This document shows positions 1 through 13,000 of a stretch of 64,000 nt of DNA, one piece after another. The stretch comes from Trichobilharzia regenti (Eukaryota; Platyhelminthes; Trematoda; Strigeidida; Schistosomatidae), in contig OX235267.1 of assembly GCA_944472135.2 (NCBI GenBank), positions 20,691,452 through 20,755,451 on the forward strand, given 5' to 3'. The notes under the pieces were generated by a model. It did no database searches. It had not been told where the DNA came from and worked only from the letters and a program-made list of their open reading frames with translations. How positions within the stretch are numbered: the first letter of the stretch is position 1; each line of letters starts with the position of its first letter. Both the position numbers and the translations under genes were made by a program.

Positions 1-627
1 GCATAGTTTTCTCTTGGAAACGAATTTTAGACGTCTACTAAGGTCTTTATTTTTAAGCTGCTGACATTAATCTAAGAAATACTCTCCAGAACATAGTATA
101 CCAGATGGAACAAACAAATAGGACTCCTTAGAATCGCTAGTCAGATTTCCGATATTGGACTCTTAAAGTTGGGAAACAGACACTTGATATCTAGAGTCTG
201 GGTTCGAGTTCTTCTTCGTGAGGACACCCAATCTCTTTATCGTCTCTTTCAGTGGGATATGCTCTAACTAGCAATCTATACCTGATGTTAGCAGTATCCG
301 ACTGCTCCTTAACAAGTAAAGGGTAAATCACTAAACAACAGTTAGCGACTGTTCTTTATGTCGTAAGCAACTTTTACTCATCCTTGTTGTCAATGGACGA
401 GGAGTTTCAGGACTGGGTGTTTAATAGTTCTACTGGAATTCAAATCCGAAATTTAATTTATTTATTGTAGTGTTAGCTTCCATGATAATTACATCCCACT
501 AGACAACTTCCTCAATAGTGATGAGTCACTTCCTCCTCCTATATTCGGGAAATTTAAAACTTTTACTATGAAGGTTGAGGCTACAACACGCTTCTGCGAG
601 AATGTATGCCCTAACAATTCTAGGGAA

Positions 628-882
628 TCATTTTAGCCTTCTTCCGATTCTAATGGAATATAATAATTGATAAGCTTCCTTTGCCTTTCCCTCAAAGTAC
701 TGAATCAAGTAATTCAACTCAGCCCGATACCCAATATCACCATTATCTACCCAGTCTACAAAATTCTTCATAAAATTCAAACAGTTTATAGGACCATCAT
801 CACGTTTAATAGTCTGTTCTTCAGGCATATATATTACGTTAGACCATTGCCTTTGAAAACTTATCACTGGGAGGAATGCCAT
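628..882 (-). pseudogene. BEL/Pao-type gag fragment
   Basis: An open stretch of about 84 codons contains a run reading INCLNFMKNFVDWVDN and then ELNYLIQYFEGKAKEA. This has the layout of the gag region of BEL/Pao retrotransposons (DUF1759-like: FVxxF, about 15-20 residues, K/ELxYLxxxxxGxA). The same layout appears in the two larger copies at 21.8 and 26.0 kb (YLQFVKEF, LMYLMRYCTGDASRAI), but the sequence is clearly a different family. There is no flanking pol and no LTR recognisable on the same strand, so it is probably a dead remnant. It could instead be an unrelated chance frame. Confidence 0.45.
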
Positions 883-1059
883 GTATGTGTGGAGCAGGAG
901 GTGTGTAAGATGCCTTTGTTTTCAGCGTGAAATGACCGAGACTTTTTGGATGTTATATCCGTAGTCTTCCTTATTCTGTTTTCTTTATTATCGTTTTTTC
1001 ATTAGCTTCTGTTTTATCACCGGATTTTATCAATATGGAATTTTGATGGTGATATGTAT

Positions 1060-1515
1060 CCATCTATATATATATATATATGGTGGTCTCTCTTTCTGTT
1101 GCTCTCTTAGTCTGTGACCATTTCACTTTGATGAACCTGTCTCCTTTAACAATGTATATTCCCTTATATTATATGTAATATGTGTGTTTGTTGACAGTCT
1201 GTCCTTGGTGATATATATATCCATATAATATGTGTGTTTGTTTGACAGTCTGTTATATTTCGCTATGTATATATGGATCGATACTCCATTATAATTAGCC
1301 AGTCATGTTAAGACTGTCTATTGATCCGTTCACACACTTGTTTGGACATTCATATATATTTTGCTCTCACACTATTGTGTGATACATTTGATTCTCCTTG
1401 TGTTTGTAAAATAGAAGTATCATCGCAAACCTAGTGGTCTTCTGATTTCCATCTTTCTTGCGTCAGGACTATTAAATTATCGACCAGTACATAGCAATAA
1501 TTTGGTGACGAGTAC
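1060..1515 (+). repeat. Possible solo LTR-like block
   Basis: An AT-rich block with internal near-repeats (tgtgtgtttgtttgacagtctgt at about 1181 and 1228). It ends in a stretch resembling an LTR/primer-binding junction, with tttggtgacgagtacat at about 1501. No second LTR was found to compare with it, so the boundaries and nature are tentative. Confidence 0.25.
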
Positions 1516-1638
1516 ATAACAGATGGTAATTTCCAGTCCGTTCGATATTAATGTTGATGGCGGTGATTAGGGATGGCTGTATTCAAATATGTTACCGCAG
1601 GTAAGTATGTATGGAAGTATATGAAAGTTTATACTCAC

Positions 1639-1761
1639 CGGCAGGTAAACCACTAGCCCCTGACCCGGGAGGATTGGCTGACTGTGGTTGAGAATAAACA
1701 GGTGCAGCACTGGTATCGTCTTTCGCCAGTAAAGGATCAAGTGATAACAAATCATCGATTG
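1639..1761 (-). CDS. PICALM: AP180 exon 16 (second DDLL motif, symmetric 1-1)
   Basis: Encodes [20 protein letters not shown] and a Pro/Gly-rich end. It resembles exon 15 ([15 protein letters not shown]), suggesting exon duplication or motif repetition. Acceptor gttgcag, donor gtgagt, phase 1 at both ends. The following exon was not found. Confidence 0.85.
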
Positions 1762-3539
1762 CTGCAACAAAGTAAAACAAAAGTGAGGAATACTATGTGA
1801 GAATTGGATTTGAGACTATTATTTTCCACTTCTTAAACGATAACAATTTCAGATTTACACCGAAAACTGGTTAAGGTTACCAAATGTGAAGACAAACGAG
1901 TTGCGGTCGAAATTCAAGTGAGTACGTAGAATGTAGCGGATGAAAATAGAATCGACTGATTAAAAGAATCTATTTTTACCAGCATCGAAATAGCTATATA
2001 ACAATATCAGGTCCCACACATTAAACGCAGCTAATAGCTCGAAGCATAAACTTACACATAGTGATGTAATACAGCACAAATAAAAAATTCTATTAAATCC
2101 GTCAACACTCACAGCGACATTATTTGGGAAAAGAAATAGTATTGCAGAAAATGTAAATACAACCTAAATTTTGATTCTAGTTAAAATATATACAACTATA
2201 TGAGACTTTTTGGTAATGTGAAATTCGGGCAAAAAGGTAAGTTGGGTAAAGTAATTTTGGCTAGTTATTTGATAGTTGTCAAACGACCAAACCAACAACA
2301 ACAGTGTATACCAAAAATTCATGAATAATTCTCATTCAGGTGCTAATGACAAAAACATGTAGTTCAACAAAGACTTTTTCCAGAGAATTCATTTCCTTTA
2401 GCTGTGGAATCGCATTTATATACACTCTTGTTCACAGGAGACTCAACTTGCAATATCCTTAGGAGAAAATTTCTAACATCTTTGAAAAAAACATTCGTCG
2501 GAGTAACGCTAGGTATAGTGTTCTCTAGTCGTCCATTGCTTCACTTTTACGTGCATATATCAGTTCACCTGTTCCTGTGGAGTCGGGTATATTGTTCCTT
2601 TGACACGTCTTAAACTGTTCAAGAACACTATCCGGTATGTTTGAAGACAGACAGCAGTCGTCCCATAAGGACTGGGATGATTGAATGTCTCGTCAACACG
2701 GATGGTATTATCGCAACAAACCTCCCCTTTAAAGTAACTTAAAAAGTGAAGAACAACCTGTCAAAGACAATACGCCTTCATCTCCTCCGCATCACAGCAT
2801 CTCCCTTCATTCAAATAGAGAAGTCGGAGCTTTGCATACAAAAGAGAAGTACACCACCACTTCTACTATCTATCATGAAGACACTGTTTTCCACCAACTT
2901 GATTTTTGTTAGTAACTCTTGTATTTCTTTCGAACTCCTGCGTAATACCATACTTCGTTTCTACATGTATTCTGATTGCATCTCATTCATTAAATTATTT
3001 ACCTTATTACATAACTCCAACACCTTTATTCAACTCCTCCTATGTATTGATTGATATTAACAACTGCGATTATGACAACCCACCACATTTGTTACTATTC
3101 TCCTCTAGGAAAAAACCATACATGAATGCCATCATGCAGCTAGAGAAAATGAATTTCCCGAAAACACGCTCTTCGTTGAAATATTTGTTTTGTTCTTTTC
3201 ATTGGTACCTGGATGGGGATTATTCATGAGTCTTTCATTATCATCAAATTGTTTTATTAATTAGTGTATTGACTTCACAGTCCAGGTTATACAGAAAAGT
3301 TGATAATTCCTCTCTTTACTTCCCTTGTAAGCACAAATCTTCACTGAACAAGTAGTCGTTAATAATACCACAGGGAAATGTAATACGCTGGTCAATGGGG
3401 AACGCAAACAGGTCTAACTCCACACCTATTCATTCTCTTAACTATCTCCGTTTTATTTTTTAACTGTCATGAAACTATTTTATTTTTATCATGAGGAACA
3501 GTACGTCTTTTTCTATGGAGACACAGATCGATCGACAGG

Positions 3540-3602
<63 letters not shown>

Positions 3603-4026
3603 TATCCGCCTGAGTAAACTATTTTACAGGTGACCGATTACATAAGGTAAAATTATTCATTATCAATGTGCTTGAAGGATATTGTCAGAATTTTCGGTAA
3701 ATAAATAAGGCTATCATGTATCTCCGATTGAACTGTGAATGGTTATAAAACACTTTTGTTTAACCACGCTGGTTAGTGTTCCGAGCACGAAAAATTAGGT
3801 TCCTAGAGCAACTAACGACCATTATAACTGGTTTCACAGGAGCAGTCGAATGGATAGATACAATAACAGGTGGCTAACCAGGGTACTTCGTCTTTCAGTT
3901 TCAGAATCACAACCAGTTGTGTGGAAAGTACAAGCTGCAGCTTACCGCCGTTAATCATTCTTCGAATCGATTTTCTCGACTTGTTGGCTATTATCTCGCT
4001 TGGTACATCACCTCTGAACTGCATTC

Positions 4027-4078
<52 letters not shown>

Positions 4079-7000
4079 AAAGGGAAGTGCAATTAGGTGT
4101 GCTGTCAGTTAAGAGGAAGTTGTGTAATAATTTTATTCTTTGGTCAGACTTCAGACTCCATAGCCTTGGGATGACAACTCCTCAAATTCAAGTTTACGTG
4201 GGGAAACTATTAAATCAATTTTCTAATGAGAATATTTAATAATCTAAAAGCCAAAATTCGATAAACGAAAATGTTTCTATCCAAAATTATGCTTACTTGA
4301 AGTAGTATTAGTATTTGCTGTAGACTTTGCATCATTCGTATCTGCTGGTTTAACTCCTTGAGCTGAATATGGAATAGGCTCAATATTAGACTGTGGTAAG
4401 GGATCAGATGACAACAGATCAAGACCAAGTAAATCATCCAGCGCTGAAGGATGGCTAGTTTGAGATTGTCCCGCATTAGCTAGAAAATGTATTCAAAATA
4501 GATAGAAATAATTAAAACTTAGGGTAAAAGCTGATACTCTTAAATTAAGGTTTGATTTGAAGCTTTGGTGTAGTTTCTTTAGTTAATCAAAATTACTCTG
4601 AGCACAATATATGCGACGCAACTGATGTGGCTAGTGGTCAAGCTATATCTCGAATTGGCAGAAGTTGGAATCCATGGACAGACCGTTGAAACGGGTCCCA
4701 GGGGCTTAATGGTCTACGAGCTGGCCTTGTAAGTGGAATATTCTCAGTACGAAACCCAGTGGGTACATGCTGCTGAAGAGTCCCAAACTAGATTGACGAA
4801 GGAGCTGTCCAGTACTACTAGGTTTCCAATGATTCCGTAACCGATGATGAAACCTTGTAAATGACTACTTATGTGTATCATACTGCAATATTTAGCTTGA
4901 GTAGCAGGGACCGAAGGAATTTTAAGGTCAATAGGTTGAAAGCTGCTGTTAGCATAGTTTGAAATAGATAACATTTCTAGCAGTTTTTAAACCTAAAAGT
5001 TTCCCATATGTATTTCATCATTATTTGCTTTTGCCGTGCAACGCTTTTCCATTCATCTTCAAGCGAGACGAAGTGTACTAAATAAGATTGATACATTCCC
5101 GTTCCAAGCTATACGCTTATTAACCCTCTACTAGCTAACTTATTTGATGCATCTGCAAAGCAAGGCAAAGCATATTGGCATAACATACTGTATCCACGCT
5201 ATCTCCTACCACATACGACATACTAATCAAACGGACTGTACAGATTTACAAATGAAAAATGAGCCCACCTGATTTATCCGACCAGCCAGTAGTATCTGCA
5301 GCTGGTGCAACAGGCTCTTCATCCCCAGCAAATGGGCTACCACATATAGGAGACGCATCAGTTTGCTCGGCTGCTTTTTGATCAAGGCCTGAAGTAGAAA
5401 AAATTAAGCAAACAGAAGTCGATATTACCACGAATAATAAGCCGTGAAAACGGACATCAGTATGCATGTTGAGATACAAATTTATAAAACGCTTAATTTA
5501 CAACTGTGATACAGTTGTAGTACAATAATAAAAGTCTCTTTTACAGAAAACAAATAGACTTAAGAAGGATACTACGAAGTAAGAAATACTTCATATCTCA
5601 CGTATTCACTGGAATCATCATCTGTGCATCTTAAATCAAGAAAACAGCTGTGCGTATGCTATAACTGGAAGCTAACAGTCTCTTAAACAAAACTGTGTAG
5701 AATCAAGATTAAAAAACGAGATGCTGTTGGAAAAATTTATTAGACTGCTGTAACACAACTGACCAACTGAATGTACTTTGACACGATAGTTGATTTTAAG
5801 GTCAGTGTCATCATAAAAAGATAGTATTACCTATCCGTATTAAGGGTTTCATAAATGGTTCAGTTCATGACAGTCATTTTTATACCTGAACACGTTATTG
5901 TTAAGTCACCGGATCAGAGAAAGTCAGTTGACAGTTTCAGTATGTGTAGATATGACAAGAATTTGTAACTAGAAATTCCTGCATTTAAATCTTTCAGAGG
6001 TATAGTGAAATAAAATCCTCGATATCTGACAACATTGGGCCTAATATTTCGAAGTTATGAACATGCGTGACTGAAGAGTCCCACACTACGACAAAACAGC
6101 TGGCAAATACCATACAGTTTCAAGAGTCTTCATCAAGCTTATTTTGAATTATAAGTTCACTTTGACGCACATATGTTCATTTGACAAATCGATCAAATTG
6201 AACATCAAGCATATTGACGGTGATAACTTAGCAAAGTACGATGGGAACATGCAGAGTCTCCGAATTTCACTGAGCCAAACTGTGTAACACTTAAAACTTT
6301 CTATACACTACCCCTTTATAATCATTTCATATGACCTTTCAGACATTACGTGTTATATCACTCTAGTATCCTGACCTATATTACATAGAAATTAACTATA
6401 ATTTTTGTCTCATAAAACTATTTATTTTAGAACAAAGCCCCCTAAGTGTAACATTAGATTAACTACGCAAAAATTAGACGGTAAGTTTCCGGGATGCCAG
6501 ACAGATCAGTTCACTAAGTTCTATATTTCCGTCTTGAGACATTAATAAACGAATTACGACTAGGCTGACAGAAAGCCAAAGGTAGTCAGACTAAGACATG
6601 ATATTAATCCGTGGTCAAACTCGTACAAACAAATCTAATCCTTACAAACCAAACTCTTGAAAATGATACAAATTCATGAAATTATTTGTCATAGTCGGTG
6701 TAATGTATCTTTCTTCATGTTACCACCTACTGAATGTGCAGACAAAAATTTCTCCAACCGGAACCACTATCAAGAAATGTCAGGTTTATACTTCTGACCA
6801 AATGACCACCTGTTACTTGTTGCAGATGCATAACTAATTACTACGTGCAGACAAACCAAATAATTATCAACATGCATGTATATATATATACGGAAAACAA
6901 AAAGACGTATCATACCTGGCAAAGATAAATTATGTTTCGTTTTATCGATGTCTGCATTCAAATGAGATTTCTCCTCTTCCATTTCACTATCGCTTACACT

Positions 7001-10000
7001 GACAGATGGTCGTTTGGGGACAGCAGCAGTATGACTAGGTGAAGGCAGTGGACGAGCTGGTGAAGGTGACCTAGAACGAGTTGGTGGGACCGAAACAGTA
7101 CGGTGTTCGGATCTATGTGTGAAAAAGAATATTAATAGAAAATCATGCGTATGCATATTTGTATATATATATATATATATGTGCTATAAATTATAGTCCA
7201 GCCAGACAAACCGCAATAAACACTTCATAAATAGCTGTTTGTAAGAGGCTTCCTTCTAATCAAGAGAAACTTTTTGTGTGAAAGACACCACGCCATTCAC
7301 AACGCACGCGCTAAGAAGCGGAAATGGAGTTCAGGGAGACGGAAGCTGAGTAAAGCGAGCAGATTACAAGCCTCGTTGGGATTGTGTTGATAAGATTTTC
7401 ATTATTCGTCAACAAAATGCCTAATTGTACACTACCTATATTTCTTGAACTGGGGGAACATTAAACACTGTCACTAGGGTGAGGGTTGTGATGCTGTCCG
7501 GTTGTAAAGAAAGTGCCTATAAAGTCTTATGCATTTTGGAGCAATTCTATGGAATCTGTCTAGTGTCAAGAGCTTATGAACAATTGTCGTCTGATGTAAT
7601 GACAATCAGACGTCCTCTAGGAATGGTGAATTATCTTCATTATTACAAATGCATTGGTATTTGCGATCATGGTGACTTCAACATCACACGAATTCACTTT
7701 CTGAAAGAGAACATTGAACATAAAGCATATTGATGACGATAACTTAGTAAAAGTACGATAGGGACATGCAGGGTCTCCGAATTTCACTAACCCAAACTGT
7801 GAATACATTTGGCATTTCTGTTAAATATTAAGTGACATTACGAAACTTAACTCAATTGAACCCTAATTAAAGAGAGCAAGTACTGACACAAGTGATAGTA
7901 CTGACCAATTCACTTATTTGAAAGTCGGTTGAACTTTAATGGACTGATCAGTTAAGAAAATCTCAGTACAGATACAAAATGTTTAGTTGGATTTCATCAG
8001 TTTCTAACATTTTTGATGCCCATGTAATAAAAAACTATTCATCTAAGGTTGTTTGTACTGTATAGCATTTATTTTCGCCTCAACTTAAAGAAATATAACA
8101 TGATTGGAGGAGGCAGATAGCATGAAGACTACAGGTTTTTGACTGTAAATGTCTTAGTTACTCGGGATGTGAGTCATCATCCATATACTACAAGAAAAAG
8201 ACTTTTCATGTACAGTCAATCTTATAATAAAACAAATATACAGAAATAACACTAACCTTCCTAATTGTGTATGAACTGGAACATTAACGGCAGATGAGCG
8301 TTTAACAGCCTCATTACTCTTTACAACAGTTTCCGACAAATGTCCTCTAGCAGCTTCAATTATCTCCTCTTGTAAAGCAGAAGGTAATCCATCTAAAATG
8401 ACAAAATAGAATGAACAAAGAGGGGTTGGCAATAATCAGCTTAGACAGTAAACAGTTGAAGTAGAAGTAAGTACACAGAGTAATGTATAGTCCAGGTGAA
8501 TGGCCCATTAGAATAGTGCTGACTTCATTCACTATCTTGCAGACCAATATGATCTCAGGTAGTATAATCGATTATTCCGACAGTTATTGAAAAACGGACT
8601 TCATCTGAAAAATGGAATGTACATGAGAAATACACACACATACACACTTATTTGTCTATAATAATTCATGGTGAGACTAACTGGGTTGAGAGACAGTCAC
8701 AGGTGCCAAAGGTAATGATTCAAGGTGAAATGGAAATTTGGCAAGTAGCAGAATTCGAGCCAACTAAGTAACGATACCTAACTGCTAACCGGGTCATCAT
8801 TCCACTGCAGACGTGACAAGGACTAAATTTTGTCCTCTGTAAGACTACGTAATTCAACTGATAACTGCGGGAAAAGCCGAAAACGGGCTCTATTACAAAC
8901 CTCAATATTTCCCAGGTGATTACGTCAAATCGCATACTGCATACCAATTCACGTGTTCGGACGCGCACATGCAGGAAGGAAAACCGCCTTTTGCGCGTTT
9001 CAAGGAAGGCAACTGTGCACACGAAAAGAAAACAGTTCAACACCAAAATCTTGAAAAAGCATGTCGTAGACTACCAAATTTCGCCTGTGACAAAACAGGT
9101 TACAAGACGATAGCCCAAAACATACAGGGGTGTATGTTGAAATATTCTGGGGTAATAGCCTGATGTGAGCAAGATCGATTTATTGTTACACTTAGCTTAT
9201 CTGGGTAATCACCTTCTGATTATATCACCAGTAGTGTCAGTCGTACTCCTTCTTTCTCTTTACCAAATTATTATTTTGTTCATTTATACTTTCACTATTC
9301 CCATTCATACAAAGCGAATTGACAAGTAGAGATGTGCTATTAGAAATGTATTGTATAAATACATCTTTCAACAACGTTATACAAATTTATTAAGGGAAAT
9401 AATCGTATTAACTTAATTATTATCAATAAGTTATTCTATTCCTCCCTAATTTAAATCGGTTGAGAATGGAATGAGAAGATAAATTAAGGAAGCTTATATG
9501 ATTATGGATGAACTGCCAAACATTACTGATTAATACCCAACGACGAGGTTGATGACTGAAGAGAAACACAAATCTGCTCGGCAGGAAGGTTAGTTGAGAA
9601 ACTGAAAAATGTTATTTTGGAACAGAATAAATCAATATAAGTAATTAACCAAAACTAACCTTCATCATTCACTATAACAGATGGATGTGGAACAGTTGGC
9701 TCTTCGATATCACTCGACTGTTGTGCTTCCTCAGTAAGATTCACTTCTTCAGTTTTATGCGTCGTTGAAGAGTTATCAGTTTTATTTGGTTGTGGTTGTT
9801 GAACACTACTTGTAACTGACTTGCTACTATCATTGGAGGTCACCTTTTGATTTGGTATAGGGACAGGTACAGTCGGTTTCTTTGGTGCATTTGCTTTAGA
9901 GCGAGTTGTTTCACTTGTCCCTTCATCTTCGTCATCTGATCTGGAAGAAAAGAAAGAAAAGAGACTGTCACGGCTATTTAGAAACGTTCAGATAACATAA

Positions 10001-13000
10001 TAAATAGAATTAATACTATGTAAGCACGCTACCCTTATACACTGAAGAGAGAATGGGCGGCTTACTCAGCCCTAATGAATAAAACCTAACATTTGCATGT
10101 ATGTTATGATAGTTTGTACGATATAGCGAATAACAATGCGACTACAATTGAAGATTACGATCACATACCCTTTTTTACTCTCCAAGATTTGTAAGTGCTG
10201 TTCCATTGCGTGAATAACTTTTTCTGGGACCTAACAGTAAAGAAGAAAGGAATAATGACTAAGTGATGACCACCAAACGTACCCTAGTGAATTCAAGTCA
10301 GATTCTTTCACCCAAATTAATCCAACACAAAATAGAAGTTGTGAAAAAATATACGAACTTTTGAAAATTAGCAATATGCATGAGATAGACAAACAGATAC
10401 ATGTAATCATCATGGCAATCGGCAGTGTTGCTTAGTGGTTATCACTTTCTCAACTCACATCACCATTAGAGTCTGGAACTGTGCTGCAATGGTTACAGCA
10501 CATGACTTTAAATAATTAGGTGCGGGATGTCAATTACATTTCATCTAAGTCGTTCAGAGTGACCCAAACATACAATGTAGCTGATACTCCAGAGGGTAAT
10601 TTTACTGCATGATTAAAATAAAAAGCAATGTGACAGGAAGGAAAGTAGTGAAAATGACAGAATCAAAAGAAGTAAACCACAGTAGGACAAAAGCTGAAAA
10701 GGGTGATGAAGAATTTGAAGTAAACACATCTGATTTAAAAGACAACTCAAAAACAAGCGCTTCAACTGTCAAAATTGGTACCTAGTCTAGAAACTCAGTA
10801 ATAACTTACCGGTTGTAATCCGAGACTGTCCTTGTCACCGATTCCCATACTCTATGTGAAGGAACAAAAACATGTATAATTAGTACCAATCGGGTAAAAG
10901 TTCAAATATACAAAACACCAAGGAAAACCTTAAAATGAGCAAATATCTCTAAAACTGAAAACTAAGGCCAATCCATTCTATAACACAAAACGTGCGATTG
11001 GTTTGCCTTGTCTGTACAACTGACATCCCAATTACCAAGATATCCATAGAAAATTATGAGAATAATCGTAATTCCTGCAGGGTATTATCCTGGTGACCAG
11101 GTTGATTTCGTCAGAAATAAACATTGACCACAGATACAAGTAATAAAGGTTATTAAATCAGGATTTAATGAATTCATCAAATTTCGGTAGAACTCGTCAG
11201 CTGAATACTCTACATACACGGACATATATACTTTTGAAATTACATTGGGAGATATAAGATTGATTAGTAAACAAACTACATTGAATTACTCATGCAGAAA
11301 GACAGGTGCGAATGTTTTACAGGTCATGTTCAAATAGTTAAGGGAAAGACATTATAAGAGATCGAAATTAAGATAAATTGCATTACGCTTCAATTACATC
11401 ACTTAGATAAACAATTAATCATTAGAAAATATAACAAGAATTGCAAACAGAGTAATAGCAATAGTAATAGTTAAAATAATAATAATAGTGTTAAAGTGAG
11501 TTAAGATAATGCTATTGATAAAGGATAGTCTTAAATGGATCAAGAATAATACTAATAAGAGGTAGAATAATAAGTAAAACGTATTACCATGGTAGATTCA
11601 GAGTCACGACCATCTCCTTTTGTACACAGGGACCTGGTTCGTAAACTCGAATTGCAAAAGCCTCTGCAATTGCAAGCATCTTCTTGTTTCTTTGTCTGCT
11701 GACAATAAGGAATGACTTGACAGAGCCGATATCATGTCCGTGGTCCACAAGATGCTTCGTTATTGAGGATTTTGGCACTTTGCACTCAGCTATTTTCAAC
11801 CATTTTGGCAAATGCTCCATCATGCGAGTAGACAATCGCCTTTCTGTACGACCTATGTATTTGCTTCCACAAACACACTCAAATTGATATACACAGTTTG
11901 AAGTGTCCACGATTGGCGACTGGTCCCTCCCAGATTGTTGAAGCACTCGCTTAGTGATGTTAAGGATAACAAGTTTTGCAGCACAATAAGTTCTCTTGAT
12001 GGCTTTATCGAGTCTTCGTTTGACTACTTCCTGTACATCATCTCCTTTGAATGGCAAACTGATATAGGCAGATTTCTTCGGAAGTGTTTGGATTGTTTTG
12101 CAGGGGCTAATTTCTTTAGAGTATTTATTAATGAACTTCTCTGGATATTCATTCTTAGATAAAATATCCTTCAGAAATTTTATTTCATGCTCAATAGTAT
12201 TGTCAGAACAAATTTTTCGTGCTCTATTGAACAGTGTTCTGACAAAGTCCTTTTTATACTGGAGTGAAACAAAACTCTTGAAACGCATGTACTGTCTTGT
12301 CCATGAGGACTTTCTAAATATAGATCTTTCGATTGTGCCATCATTCATTTTCGCTGGAAAAACGTCTAGGAATTTAATAGTATCGTTTTCTTCGTGTTCT
12401 ATTGTGAAATTGAGATTTGTATGGCATGAGTTGAATTTTATCAACATGTCTTCAGCTTGTGATGTGCTTCCACAGACAATAAAAATGTCATTAACATATC
12501 TTAGGTATACATTTGTTTCTTGTATATGTTGCTGCAAAGTACCGGTTTCTAGGCTTGACAAGAACAAGTCTGCGAAAAGTGGTCCCAAAGGGATTCCCAT
12601 TGCGACACTATCAACTTGACGGAATAGACGTCCGTCGAATTGGAATTGGACATTTTTAGTACATCAAAGTAACAATTTCCCCAATTACGATGTTGGAATG
12701 GGTATGTCTTCAGCTTCTTTACATATGAAGTCAATAGTCTCAACAAATGGCACATTTGTGAAGAGGAAGGTAACATCGAAAGAGACCAGATCCTTATCAG
12801 ATACATTGGAATCTTTAATTTGCTTGAGAAACTGAAATGAATCAGAAACTATATACGTTCCAAAACGTTTTCGCAAGGGCTGCAACAATTCACAATTTTG
12901 AAGGAATGTATGCAGACTAATGTATATCCTTGGACATTTTACAAATCCCTGCGTAAAGATTCTACCTCTTCCCCAAAGTATTACAAACATTTCAGTAAAC

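Larger units (their letters stand above)
1762..4296. other. AP180 intron 15, with AT microsatellites
   Basis: A 2.5-kb intron. It holds two long (AT)n tracts, listed separately, and no recognisable gene. Short open frames here lack family resemblance and have poor coding character. Confidence 0.6.

Noticed and set aside
185..215. B-box-like gggttcgagttc near the left edge
   Set aside because: There is no convincing A box at the right distance and no SINE body shared with the other families.
2746..3229. 100-codon plus-strand frames at 2.7-3.2 kb
   Set aside because: Composition is AT-driven (Leu/Ser/Phe/Ile-rich), with no motif and inside an AP180 intron.
10415..10500. tRNA-like stretch around ttgcttagtggttatcactt
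   Set aside because: It has an A-box-like word, but no B box or cloverleaf pairing could be found.
12098..12619. 173-codon plus-strand open frame
   Set aside because: It is antisense to the Penelope-like RT, which has clear motifs on minus. The plus translation shows no family features.
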